NCBI GenBank assembly: GCA_028095005.1
Contig: CM051462.1
Span: 235,060,473-235,124,472 of the forward strand
Direction of reading: 5' to 3'
Length of the DNA: 64,000 bases
From: Rhynchospora pubera
Taxonomy: Eukaryota > Streptophyta > Magnoliopsida > Poales > Cyperaceae
The first letter of the stretch is position 1; each line of letters starts with the position of its first letter. Of this stretch, positions 32,438-44,190 are shown one piece after another. The notes beneath the pieces are model-generated. The model was given only the letters and a program-made list of their open reading frames with translations. It had not been told where the DNA came from and made no database searches. The translations under genes were made by a program, and so were the position numbers.

Positions 32438-33818
32438 ATGAATGCTTTACAACATTATAGGTCAATTCTAGTCACTGCCCTTGCTGCATACTTCACATAT
32501 TTGGTTATTTTGATTCAAGTTGACAACTACAACAAACAAATTTTAGAATTAAGATCAGAGGCTAACTTTAAACGAAAAAGGGTGCGTGATGTTTTGATGA
32601 GTAATTTAAGAAATTTTGAGGAGTCACATAATGTTCTACGCATGAGTCCAGATGCTTTCCAAAGGCTTTGCAGTATTCTTCGAGGTACATCTCGTCTTAG
32701 AGACAACCAATATAGTTGTGTTGAGAAACAAGTGGTCAAATTTCTGCATGTTCTTTCTCAAAATGTGAGGAACCGCCTTATTAGGTTTTACTTTGGTCGG
32801 TCTCTTGGGACTATTAGTAGCCATTTCCATAGAGTCCTTAGAGCACTAATATCACTTGAGGACAGATTTTTGTTGCAACCGACTGATGAATGTCCAATCC
32901 CTAGTGAGATCCTATTGAAAGAAGGAAAATTTTATCCATATTTTGAGGTATAATACTTATAACCACTTATTTCTTTGAGGTAAATTTAATTAGTTTTTAA
33001 ATTATACTTACATAATATGTATTAATTGTGTTTGTAGAAATGTATTGGTGCGATTGACGGAACTCACATTCGTGTAAAAGTTTCAAGAAATGAAGCAAAA
33101 AGATATAGAAGTAGAAAGCAATTTCCCACACAAAATAATTTGGTTGCATGTAGCTTCGATCTGAAATTTACATATGTTTTAGCCGGTTGGGAGGGGTCGG
33201 CACATGATTCAACCGTTTTACAAGATGCCTTGAACCGAGAAGATAGATTAAAGATACCGCAAGGTGAAGAAAAACTGAAATTAAGAATTATATTTTGCTG
33301 ATTTGCATAATTTGAATGCTGATTTGGTTGAATTTAAGATATGCTCTTTGTTATTTGTAGGTAGATATTATCTAGCAGATGTGGGCTATGCCTTGACACC
33401 ATCTTTCATAACTCCATATCGTGGTGTTAGATATCACCTTAAGGAGTATTCAAATCACTCTCCGGAAAACCAACATGAACTTTTCAATCTTCGTCATTCA
33501 TCCTTGCGAAATGCTGTAGAAAGATGCATTGGTATTCTAAAAAAGCGATTTCCAATTATAGCAAGTGGTAGTGAGCCATATTATAATGAGAAAACCGTGT
33601 CAGCTATCTTTATTGCATGTTGCATTCTCCACAATTTTTTGATGGGAGTTGATCCTCATGATGCATTGCTTGCAGAAGTGGACAATGAGCTTATGCATGG
33701 GGAATTAGAATCTAACACACCATTAGTTTCTAGAAATGAAACCCATAGACAGGGTCAAATAATTAGAAATAGTATTGCAATGGATATGTGGCGTGATTAT
33801 GATATCAATGCTCGCTAG
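32438..33818 (+). CDS. PIF/Harbinger transposase (HARBI1-like nuclease, DDE_Tnp_4)
   Basis: Three exons, 32438-32947, 33038-33263 and 33361-33818, encode 397 residues with no internal stop. The N-terminal part has the plant Harbinger pattern (SPDAFQRLCSILRG, VEKQVVKFLHVLSQN, GRSLGTISSHFHRVL). The nuclease core has the first Asp in KCIGAIDGTHI (Asp177), an Asp in GSAHDSTVL (Asp227), YYLADVGY (Asp252) and the Glu in NAVERCIGILKKRF (Glu299). These are the expected DDE landmarks; which of the two middle aspartates is catalytic was not determined. The gene lies inside a TIR element with TAA duplications, so it is a transposase and not a domesticated host gene. A near-copy of the start region lies about 90 bp upstream (32342-32385), with its own TTTTAG acceptor. 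Confidence 0.93.
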
Positions 33819-34508
33819 TTTTTTTTTTGTTGTCTTTTTGTTCTTATTGAATTTTTGGCAATTTGTAAAACTGGGTTGGATCTTTAAGTATCGTTTTGTT
33901 AATATGGAAGATATATTTTGGTATAAGAGGTATGGACTTCTATATATATCATGGAATTGTTTATAAAAGAGTTTATGGTGTCCTTTGTGTCGCTAAATTA
34001 TTTTTTGTTATTTGAATCCAATCTAGTGTGCTAATAGTTACAGCTTGCACCTAAAACCAGTACCTAATATATGCACGAGTCAGTCAAACATTTTGCATGG
34101 GCTATATTAAACTCGTATATATATTAATGTGAGAAAATCAAATATTGTCATTTTGTACCATATCGAGCACTTTTTCCTTTTATAGCGAAGAGGTCATACC
34201 ATCTGATGTTGTGTTACTGATATGGTATCTTATTATATCAGCCGATAACAGTAGAAGGATGTGGCGTTGGTTTCTGTTTTGAAGCTCTAGAAAGAAAGGA
34301 GTATATGAGGGCAAAATAGTCAATTTTTTAGAGTTCAAATCATTTCCCTTTTACATTCATATGGTTTTGATCACAAAATGTAATTCCTGTCAATTCTTCT
34401 CATGTTGGTTCCGATCACATGATGTTATTTGGAAATGATCTCCAATCAACTCCATTCCAATGAAATCAAATCAAATTCCATATGTAAACCATTCCGATCA
34501 GGGTGTAA

Positions 34509-35169
34509 ACTTTCTCATATTTGCATCTGATATTATTTTTATTTTTGTTACTAAAAATTTGTAACATTTCTTTGAGAGAAAATCATGTAAAAAAATCTTT
34601 GTTTGGGAAAAATGTTTCATGATACTTTTCATTTTTCAACCACACGTAAGATATATTTTACTGCTGATTAACTACCCAATAGGCATATGACATTTAGGAT
34701 TTCTTTTCTATGATAACTTGGACCTGATTAGTTCTAACAAATAAGTAGCTCACGAATCAAAAATTTACTGTAACTTTTTAAAATCAATATTTTAATTTGG
34801 GGGAGGGGGAGGGGGAGGGGGGATTTCTATTTCCCGTATGGCGCTAATTGCTAAAAATAATGCATAGAAATAATACAAGGGATTGGAATTTGTGTATAGA
34901 CATACAACACAATGCATATGCTGAGCAAATAATATCTTCATATCAGACAAAAAATAACGCATAGAAGAATGGATTGGAATTTGTGTATAAATTTACCTTA
35001 GAGCAAATAATACAAGGGATAATACAAGGGATAATACAAGGAATAACAAATACAACCTGCAATTCAAAAACTGTCGCACTAAGTTAGAAATAACAATAAT
35101 ACAGGACGACTAAAGTACATACAACATATGCTGATTTACTCAAACAGCAAATGCCAAAAAGAGCCGATA
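34509..35169. other. intergenic and 3' flank of the farnesyltransferase gene
   Basis: AT-rich. It contains a GGGGGA repeat (34799-34822) and short direct repeats of GGATAATACAAG near 35015-35040. No gene seen. Confidence 0.45.
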
Positions 35170-38100
35170 TCAGAAAGAACTCCTTGAGAAGAATTTGAGT
35201 GCAGTATAGAACTTGTCGAGGACCACATTATAAAGGGGATGCACCTGTTCTAGCATGTTGGAGTAAGGACCCAGAACATCACTTGTAGACGGCCTCAAAT
35301 CGCCATCTCTCATGCAGCTGTATTGGCAGATAGAGAGGCCGCTGAGGCAATAACAAGTGTGATAGTAGTCTCGATGCTTACCAGGCTTGTCCCTGAATCC
35401 TCCTTCCAGTACCTGCAAAGTTTAAGCTTCAAATTTTAATTTTTATTTGATTTTATCACCAATATGTGCCAATAAATGTTGGACAATTTTGTGCAGCTAC
35501 AGCAGAACTGTCTTTTCCTTGAATCATGTACATTCTGGATTGATTTTATGTTTGGTAGCAGAGCAATAGGGTATCCAGGACGCTCTCATTTGTTAAATAT
35601 GATTATATTTAGTACAAAGCCAGGGGGCGAAGCTAGGAAAAAAATTTGAGTGGGGCCAATATGAAATTTTATTTTTTGAAGGGGCCATTCTATATATTTG
35701 TTAATACTTTCCATAAAATTAAGCTTGTAATTATTAGTAAAATTAAAAAATGTGGGGAGGCCAAGCCCACCAAGGCCCCCACACTGGCTCCTCCCCTGTA
35801 CAAAGCTGACTTACTCGTATCTTTTAAAGGTGCAAATATTTCTTGAGAACTCACGAAAATTTCAAAATTCAATTTTGTTAGTTACAAGCAAGTTAAAAGT
35901 TTCACCTGTGAACAAAGAATGATGTATTGCTGCAATGCCAAATGATGAAAGAGAGGACCTGTCTGATTGCATCTCCTCATAAATTCTATACCTAAGTCAG
36001 AATAATCTCCTGTTTCATAATAAACACAGAATCAGTTGGAATAGGTACATGTACTAACATTTTTTGTTCTCACCTGAATTAAAAAACAAAGGTTTGGAAA
36101 CAGGTATACTTTTCACAATTCTAACACAAGTGCCTGCTCAGAGGATCAGAGGACAACTTAGCAAGCAGCAAGTTTTCTAAAAGTATTGTAGTAACCCAAA
36201 AAAACAAAGACAAAAATGAAATAGCAAGATAGTGAATTATACTTGTTGCATGAATAGAGGATTGCTCTTCTGAGACTTCCTTGGCAAGTGGTGCTAGCTT
36301 TTGTGTCAGAGCAAGAGCTGCTCCCTGTTATAGAAAATTAGCCTTAATATAAAAGAAAATCCTATGGAAAAATAATAAAAATTTTGTAAGATAGGAGTAA
36401 CTATTACTTGCCAAAAGGAGTAGCATCCATCAACCAATTTATTGGCCCGGCCCTGAAATCCCAATTCTATCCCTTGTCGAGACGCCACCCAATTCTAATA
36501 GAAAATATATACAGAAAAATACAATACTTCAGTTGTCTTACTTTGATTTCAGTTGGATTCATGCTAATAGAATTGTCTCCTCCCCTCTTTTATAAAGAGC
36601 ACCTGATAGTCTCTCAAATCAGCAACCGTTCACAAGAATATATTATTTTCATTATTTGCATTTGAGCTTTGCATGTGGTCTAGTAGCTCAGGTGGTAAGA
36701 GCACTTGGCTCTCTTCTAAGAGGTCCAGGGTTCAAGCCCGCATGCTTGCGATAGGCTTGGCGAGCCAGCGTAAAAAACTCAGCCATATATACAAGAAATG
36801 ACCAGGGTCGGGGTGTCATTTCTAGCCTACCCCAACTTGTTTGGGATAAAAGGCTTAGACTTTAGACTTTAGACTTTATTTGCATTTGAGCTTTGAGCCA
36901 ATTATTCAAGTAATTTACATTAACCAAGCCCTTTGATAATTAAAGACCTGTACCCATGACCCTATCAATGAAAAGGGAGGTTTGTTTTCATCAAAATTAT
37001 ATTAAACTCAAAGGTAACTTAATACAAAGCAGCAGCATGGAGGAAGAGTCTTTACAATTAAACAAGGCAAGTCAAGCTTCTCCACCTCGTCGATCAACAT
37101 CATTGCAGCCAAGCCACAGAACGTGTACCTTGTAAAGATGTAACTTTCTTTTTTTAAGAAACCAGTTCAATATTGACCATCATTAAAAATGAAAAACTTA
37201 CTGAAAAAAAAAATAAAAGAAACATACCCACCATGGGCTTCAGAGTGAGGCTCTCCACCAATACCACCTTCGTAAGTCTGACAACTGTAACGGAAATAAT
37301 ATTAAACAAAACATGGCAATAAATAAAAAAGAAAAATCTTATAGAACTGATGTGAGCCGTATTATTCTTATAATGAGTCTAAACTGTGCAAGCATCTGGT
37401 ACAGAAGTCATATTACTACTAAACAGAGTTCTGCATTATCTCTCTAACATAATGTATGCAAATACAGTCTAAAGAGCATTCATATATTATTTGAAGTGAC
37501 TTTATGATAATATAATAGGACTAATTAATTAGGGATTTCGCAAACAAGTAATAAAAAATTTTGGTGTGTTTCCTTCACAGAAATATATCCTTTTTTTCAT
37601 TCTCTGTGCTTTAGTTTCCTCCATACCTGAACAGCGACATAAAAAACTTTTGGCCAAGGGTTCAGAACAAAGACATCTGGAGGAAATGATAACATTAATA
37701 CAACTTTAACACATGCAATACAAGCTGTTATACCCAAAAAGATAATAACTAAAGAGTACAGAAAATGTGCAGCAGACCTTGCTATGTACTCCCCAACACC
37801 TCGAACAAGTTCAGCATCTAGAATGTTCAACAGACTCGCAACCTGATTTCAAAATTTAAAAAGAACATATTAAACAACCATCATGCACATGCTATTATTG
37901 TTAGGCAAGGAAAAAAATTTCATTGTAGATGTCATACTGAGATTGCACAATAACATGAACGAGCATCAATTTCTCCAAGTTGGTGCATTCTGATAGAAAG
38001 AATGAAAATAGTCAAATCTTTTTAACAATATCAACCGAAAGAATTAGAAATGTTAACAGAATCATATGTCTGCAAAGACGAATATACGATGATTCAATGA

Positions 38101-39757
38101 CAAATTAATAACTAGCTCTTCCAAGTGAATAAGGCAAACAAACTTATGGTGAACATCAGATGCACAAAGAGATTGGTAGATTTTTGTTAAAATAATAAAC
38201 TCCCTCCCTCCGAGCACCAAAAAAAAAAAAACAAAAAATCCAGGCAGATGTAAAAGTGAATGAACCAGCAGACTTTTGCAGAAGGCATTGGTCACCTTCT
38301 GAAGTTTCACTTTAAGGAAAGAAAACAAATAATGATGCCACTTTTTTTTTATCAGACCTGAAGCCACCCAAAGATTCTTTCATGCTCAGCAAAAAGTTGT
38401 ACATGCCCTTCCTGCACCAAATTTGTATAATAAGTTGATTAAGAACTAAGAAACTGATATCGTTAGTTCTTATGTATCTGACTTTGCGTACCTATTTATT
38501 GATGACAAAGCCCTTTCAGTGCCTAACGTCACCAGTGTGTTAACAGCAGCATAAGTTGTTGCTAGATGAGGCATCTACCACAGAAATCAGATACCAATCA
38601 GTTTGATCAGTGATATTTATATCGAAAAAGTTATGCTACAGCAGTCATAATTGAGGCTTGACTTCACAAAATATGGTGAATTGGGATATCATATCAGGTA
38701 ACTATTAATCCTTCATCACTTGAAAATAAATGAGAAGTTTTATGATCAAGCTCATCTGTGGAGGTAGGGCACATCCAAATTGTAACATATCAAATCAGGA
38801 TTTTATCTTACTGGAAATTTCTTATAAACGAAGGATAAAATGGTACTTCTGATGATACAGATTCATAAATAAAAAGAATGAAACTAAAACAAAGAAGTAT
38901 CAAAACAAACCAACCTGCCCTGGCCCACCGGCGTATCCACCTTCTTTATCCTGAAATAACAATATTCAGAACAAATGTAACTACAAAAGTATTTATAGTG
39001 CTATTAGCTGTTGTGATTAAACCTGAAATAAGTTGCCTCTTTGCTGTGGCAAATACTGTTTTCATTGGAAAAGTGTGGAATCGAAAAAGCAAAGTATCAT
39101 AACAGAAATACCAGAGTGGTATATTAAACCTGACACCTAGATAAAAAGTCAACCACACGACCCTCGAGTTCAGAATCAACTGCTTCCCCTAGAAGCGAGT
39201 AAGAATGGAGAATCCAGTAACACAGCCAAGGCCGGCTGAAACAAAGCAATATAAGCTCATTAAGATCATGATACAGTACAATACAATTTGTATAAAGATC
39301 AAACTGAGCTAATGAAGAAGGAACAAACTTAGCATCCAGCACTTGAAAAGTATGACCAAGTTGATTTAATCCTTTTGTCAGATATTCTATGTGCTTTTCT
39401 CGCCGCAGCTCCAACCTAAATAGAAGAATTCTCAGTAAGTCTCTAATTTGCACTGAGCTTAGTAAGAAATACTAAAAGCTGCATTGATTGAAGCAAAACA
39501 TCGAACAGGTAATGGGCTCTAAAATTATCAAGCACTGGTAGAAGAGGGAGGGAGAGAGTGCTTAATTACACAAGGGATTGCCTGTGGAGAGAGACGCCGA
39601 CCAGGCAACGGTAGATGTCGGCGACCTGCGACTCCACCTTGAGCTGCTCCTCCTGGGTAACTGTCAAGTGGGGCCCAAGCTCGTCGCCGGAATCAGAGTC
39701 GGAGTCGGAGGTGGGGTCGAGATGAGAAGAGGAAACGGGAGGCTGAGACGATCCCAT
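35170..39757 (-). CDS. FTB (ERA1): protein farnesyltransferase beta subunit
   Basis: The beta subunit pairs with the alpha subunit to attach farnesyl to CaaX proteins; plant mutants (ERA1) are hypersensitive to abscisic acid. Fourteen exons on the minus strand: 39757-39570, 39415-39329, 39235-39130, 38950-38915, 38574-38492, 38411-38358, 37989-37938, 37842-37778, 37284-37228, 37128-37056, 36494-36408, 36324-36243, 36009-35906 and 35412-35170. All introns are GT-AG and the total is 438 residues in frame. Family landmarks are RPWLCYWILHS, the short exon DKEGGYAGGPGQ, MPHLATTYAAVNTLVTLG, CQTYEGGIGGEP, YTFCGLAAMMLIDE, NKLVDGCYSFWQ and RDYYHTCYCLSGLS. The zinc ligands are present: Asp289, Cys291 and His376. 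In the usually conserved GEIDVRACYTAIS block this protein reads GEIDARSCYCAIS, an unusual variant. The acidic N-terminus (SDSDSDSGDE) is long. A SINE lies in intron 10, and two MITEs lie upstream of the ATG. Confidence 0.95.
36672..36875 (+). mobile_element. tRNA-derived SINE in a farnesyltransferase intron
   Basis: The 5' part is tRNA-like, with an A box (TAGCTCAGGTGGT) and a B box (GGTTCAAGCC). The 3' part has the plant SINE stem CCCCAACTTGTTTGGGATAA followed by a short CTTTAGA tandem tail. A perfect 20-bp target duplication, TTATTTGCATTTGAGCTTTG, flanks it (36652-36671 and 36876-36895). The 3' domain resembles the Au-type plant SINE. It is antisense to the host gene and far from splice sites. 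Confidence 0.95.
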
Positions 39758-39906
39758 GGATTTTGAAGTGGCGAGAGAGAGAGAGAGAGGAGAAAGCTTT
39801 AGCTGCTTTGGTGTGCTCGCCTGGCCGACCGAGAGCTGGAGCCTGAGGGACGAAGAAAGACTATTGGATACACCCGGCGTATGGTCCATCTCGCGTGTTT
39901 TTTGGG

Positions 39907-40109
39907 GAATTCGCATCCTCTGGATGGCCATCCAGTGGATGGTTCGATCTCAGCCGTCTGATTTAATCTCAATGGCTATAAATGCCCCGTGCATGATAAT
40001 AAGATTGATAGGTCCAAAAAAATCTAACCGTTTAGATTAAATCAGACGGCTCGTATCGAAAGACGTCCACTGGATGGTTGAATAACAACCATCCAGAGGA
40101 TACGCTCCC
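39907..40109. mobile_element. 203-bp MITE, copy 2 of a recent pair
   Basis: Equal in length to 29401-29603 and differing at only a few positions by eye. A 10-bp duplication GTTTTTTGGG flanks it (39897-39906 and 40110-40119). It lies 150 bp upstream of the farnesyltransferase start codon, on the promoter side. Confidence 0.92.
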
Positions 40110-40183
40110 GTTTTTTGGGGGGAGGTATTTCCAGAAAAGCCATTAAAAGTTGTTTAATTACAATCACTAACACCTGGGGGCTG

Positions 40184-40625
40184 GGATTGGCATCCTCAGA
40201 TGCAGCCGAATCTTGGCTGTACCAAACAGCCAAGTCTTTTGTTTTTTAATATTTCAATTTCAATATTTTAAAATTTAAATGTTGAATTCAATCCGTTGAT
40301 CTTGTTTAATTTTACAGGCGATGCGTTTCATATAAATTTTATAAAATTTGGAGTTGATTTGATACTAGATCAAGCGGTCAACAAATGAACGAATATTGTT
40401 AACTATCACTGATTAATTCTAATACGTTCATAATTTAGTCACTTAATCAAGTATCAAATCGATTCTAAATTTTATAAAATTTATATGAAAACGCATCGCC
40501 CTTAAAATTAAACAAGATCAAAGGATTGAATTCAACATTTAAATTTTAAAATATTGAAATATTAAAAAAATAAAAGACTTGGCTGTTTGGTACAGCCAAG
40601 ATACGGCTGCTGAGGATGCCAATCC
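40184..40625. mobile_element. 442-bp palindromic (foldback) MITE
   Basis: Almost the whole element is one inverted repeat with arms of about 200 bp. The ends are GGATTGGCATCCTCAG on the left and the matching reverse complement on the right. A perfect 9-bp duplication TGGGGGCTG flanks it (40175-40183 and 40626-40634). It belongs to the same family as 45266-45698, sharing arms such as TTTATAAAATTTGGAGTTGA. Confidence 0.92.
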
Positions 40626-40634
40626 TGGGGGCTG

Positions 40635-41423
40635 GGGTACCGGTCACTGTGCAGAGTGCATCACCTAATAGTTGTAAAAGGACTATTATTATAGTTGAAA
40701 GATACTCCTTTTTTTGCATAAAAACTGGAGGGAAAAGAATTGAGTTTCAAAAGATAATGACGGAAAATTAGTTAACGAGATGAATTGATAACAAACTAGG
40801 AAGACATAGCAACTAATATAATATTTTTGGTCACCTCCATCAAGTTTTTCTAAAAAAGCTAATATACTGTGTGTTAAAATGAGGAGGGTAGTTTGGTCAA
40901 AAATTACTAGATATATTGCTAATATCTCTTTGGAAATGAGGAGGGTAGTTTGGTCAAAATCTTAATTTTCTGATTTCTATTAGTTAAAAAATAATAAAAA
41001 CAAATAAAAAGGGGTTATATCTCTAATAAGTATGATTTGAGGGGTTATATCAAGAGGCTATATCCAATGTTTTTCTTTTTAAAAAAAAAATAAAGAAATA
41101 AATAAAAGCTGAGGCAGGGACATATTTGCCATTTTGTAAACTCTTGGCGTGAATCGCTAATATGAAGCGTGGGGGAAAGCGGACAAAGCAGGCGCTGAAG
41201 GGCTGAAGCGAAAAAAAAGTAAAACAAACTCCTCGCCACTCGCGAGGGAAACGCCACCTCTGACCACCGCCGCCGTTTCACCGGCGTTTTCTTTACCCAC
41301 AAATCAGCAATCGTCTTTCCTCTCTTCCTCTTTCTGATTTGACCTCCCCTGACCCTCAGTGTCGTTAGAGGAAGACACGTGACGGAAGGCCCTCGAGGAG
41401 AGGGATAGAGGGTTTAAGGAGCT
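40635..41423. other. upstream region of the PPR gene
   Basis: No other gene seen. A 20-bp word ATGAGGAGGGTAGTTTGGTC occurs twice (about 40879 and 40936). The stretch before 41424 is purine-rich and likely contains the leader. Confidence 0.45.
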
Positions 41424-43641
41424 ATGTTTTCTGCGCGGAGAGCTCTCTCCAAGCTGTCCTCTCGCACACACAATGCTCCCTTTGCATTCTCTCCTAGGTA
41501 TAATTCTTTGTTTAATTCTTTTCCACTGTCAGTGATTGACTGATGACTGATGTTGCATCAATTAGTGGCCTCTTAATTTCTAAGTTGTACTATTTTGAGG
41601 CGCATCGAGCTTCTTTTGCAACAGTTCTAGTATGTCAGTTCTGTGAGAGAATTTGTTTCCTTGCTTTTGAGTTTTTTTTTTATATTTTTATTCACTGGTA
41701 ATTGTTTTGTTACTGTAGGTTGCCTGAGATACTAGTCCTATTACGTACCGCTGGTACACATGCATCGGAGGGAGCTGACGCTGAATTCTATGGGAACTTG
41801 CATGGTGACTCTGATCCAAGGAGAGGCATGAGCCATGATACTTCTCAGAATGCGCAAGGATATTATCAGAATAATACGTACAGTCAGGGGCAATTTCATC
41901 ACAATACCATCTATAACCAATCCTACCAAGAAACATATAATAATTCATATAACGGTGTCGGGTATAACCAACAGATTTATTCTCCACATGGGTACAACTC
42001 GGGACAACTTTATCAAAGCCCTGGTATATATGAGCAGCAAGTCCATCAATATCCAAATGTTTCCACTTATGACAATGCTAATGTTGCAAATAATGATGTT
42101 AATGTTGAAACCCCAAAATATAGAGGAACCATTAAAGAGCTAGAGGGCCTATGCAAAGAAGGGAAATTAAATGAGGCCTTTGAAGTGTTGGCCTTGTTAG
42201 AAGGAAACGAAACACAGATTGGTCCTCAAACTTATGTTCTTTTGATAAAAGTATGTGGAGACAAGTCAGATCTCGAGAAAGCACACCATATCCAAAATCA
42301 CATCTTGCGGAATAAGCAAAATGTAGAAATACCTTTGAATAATAAACTACTGGACATGTATATCAAATGTGGCTCTTTAGATGATGCCCAGAAGCTGTTT
42401 GACAAAATGCTCCAGAGAAATTTAACCTCCTGGGAAACCATGATCCTTGGCATGGCCAAGAATGGCAAGGGAGAGGAAGCACTGGATCTCTTTAACCAGC
42501 TCAAAACATCAGGTCTGCCCCTGGATGCTGGTATTTTCTCAAGTGTGTTCTTTGTGTGCGGGGTAATTGGTGCAGTTGATGAGGGAATGTTGCATCTTAA
42601 ATCAATGGAAGAAGATTACCAAATTGCCCCTGAGATGGGAACTTATGTAGCAATAGTAAGCATGCTTGGCCAATCTGGGTACCTCGAGGAGGCAATGGAT
42701 TTCATTGAACAGATGCCAGTGGAGCCCACGGTGGATATTTGGGAGGCATTAATGAACCTTGCTCGCCTCACTGGGGACCTTGATCTTGGATCTCAGTGTG
42801 CGGCTATTGTTGAACGTTTGGAGTCCTCTAGATTATTAGATAATAATTCACAATCAGGTCTTGTACCTGTAAACAAGTCTGAGTTGGAGAAGGAGAAGCA
42901 AAGGCAGAAATTGTCACGCCTTGAGGGTCGTGCCCAGGCTCGGCAATATGTATGTGGGGATCGTAGAGATCCTGAGCACAAAAAGATATATGCGCTGCTA
43001 AACCGCCTTGCAGCCCAGATGAAGGAATTTGGGTATGTACCTGCTGAACCCCCCTTTTTTTTAATTAAATTAACATACAGTAATAAATTTCAGGTGATGT
43101 CTCTTTCATTTTTTTTTTAAAAAGGAAAAACGAAAAAACTTTAATGAGTTTTGTTCTTTGACATCATCAGTGCTGCACATAAAGTCATTGACAAGAGTTT
43201 AGCGGGAGCCAGATGAAAAATAATATCAAATTTGGGATGTGATTAGAATATATTGAGATACCTTTCTCGAAAAAGGCACTCAGATGTCAAATCCTTTTCT
43301 TTTTGGGAGAATAACCTTTCTTATGATTCATACTCAAATTCCTTGTATGTTCCTTTGGAAGGTATGTACCGGATACTCGGTTTGTGTTGCATGATGTCGA
43401 CCAAGAGGCAAAGGAGGAGGCACTGTTGGGGCATAGTGAGAGGCTTGCTGCTGCTTCTGCCTTCATGACGAGCCCAGCCAGGACGCCAATTCGGATAATA
43501 AAAAATTTGCGATGTTGCGGTGATTGCCATAATGCTTTGAAAATTATTTCACAGATTGTTGGTCGTGAGATAATTGCAAGAGATGCTAAGAGGTTTCACA
43601 ATTTTAAGGATGGGGTGTGCTCTTGTAATGACTATTGGTGA
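41424..43641 (+). CDS. DYW-class pentatricopeptide repeat protein, MEF8-like RNA editing factor
   Basis: Three exons, 41424-41497, 41719-43032 and 43362-43641, encode 555 residues. The first exon (MFSARRALSKLSS) looks like a mitochondrial presequence. Residues from about 50 to 150 are Asn/Gln/Tyr/Gly-rich and without domain. About five PPR units follow (TYVLLIKVCGDKSDLEKAHH, LLDMYIKCGSLDDAQKLFDK, SWETMILGMAKNGKGEEALD), then an E region with VEPTVDIWEAL. A charged stretch (LVPVNKSELEKEKQRQKLSR) leads to the DYW deaminase: HSE at GHSERLA, the zinc-site CGDCH, and a C-terminal DYW. Such proteins convert C to U in organelle transcripts. The low-complexity N-terminus and the spacing before the DYW domain resemble MEF8/MEF8S; this is from memory of the family. 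Exon 2 has a GTATGT donor at 43033, and the same GTATGTACC recurs at the start of exon 3. Confidence 0.88.
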
Positions 43642-44190
43642 GCCAGAAGATCTCTTATTTATTTTCTTTTGGTTGTATACAGTGTTGTGATTTTTTTTTA
43701 TTTGAAACTTTATTTGCTCGCGTTGAGACTTGTCAGAGAATAGTCAGCTAGTGATAATAGTAGTTTGGTATATGCAGAGTTGACGGATTTGAACTTGCAA
43801 GTTTTGTCAATTGGGAAACAATTTACAGTTTCCTGTTCTTGCAAGTACCATTTGTCATTGGTGAAGTGGAGTTACCTATATTGGGAAATAAAATATCTTG
43901 TCAACATATTTGTTCGAGCTAAGTACATGTTGGAAATATATTCAGGTGACACGAGTGCTGTTTTCCTTTCTAAGGCATTAATGAATGCAGGTACACTCTC
44001 TTTTGGAGGTACTATTTTAAAAAAAAAAAAAAAAAAGATGACACGAGTTAATCCATTTCTTAGCTTAAGTCAAATGTTAATTCATATTTTATATGATGTC
44101 AATTGATAATTTGATATTGTAAGTTCTTTATCTAATTGTAATTGTATGTATAATTTAAAACAATTTTAAAAGTTGGCATTTATATCGAAC
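43642..44190. other. 3' flank of the PPR gene
   Basis: A poly-A run lies at about 44019-44036. A 113-residue open frame (43765-44106) has no recognisable features. No gene supported. Confidence 0.4.

Larger units (their letters stand above)
30026..34505 (+). mobile_element. full-length PIF/Harbinger DNA transposon
   Basis: Terminal inverted repeats CACCCTGATCGGAA at 30026 and, as reverse complement, ending at 34505. A TAA target duplication lies at 30023-30025 and 34506-34508; 3-bp TWA duplications are diagnostic for this superfamily. It encodes an apparently intact transposase (32438-33818). I did not find the Myb-like second protein that many Harbinger elements carry. The left part has been invaded by a Tourist MITE and a hAT element. 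A leader-like CT-rich region lies at 30230-30410. Confidence 0.9.

Noticed and set aside
36680..36750. A tRNA gene with A and B boxes
   Set aside because: It continues into a SINE body with a short repeat tail and is flanked by a 20-bp target duplication, so it is a SINE head and not a functional tRNA gene.
39758..39931. Upstream in-frame methionines for farnesyltransferase beta
   Set aside because: The outermost start lies inside the 203-bp MITE and the added residues have no family support; the start at 39757 was kept.
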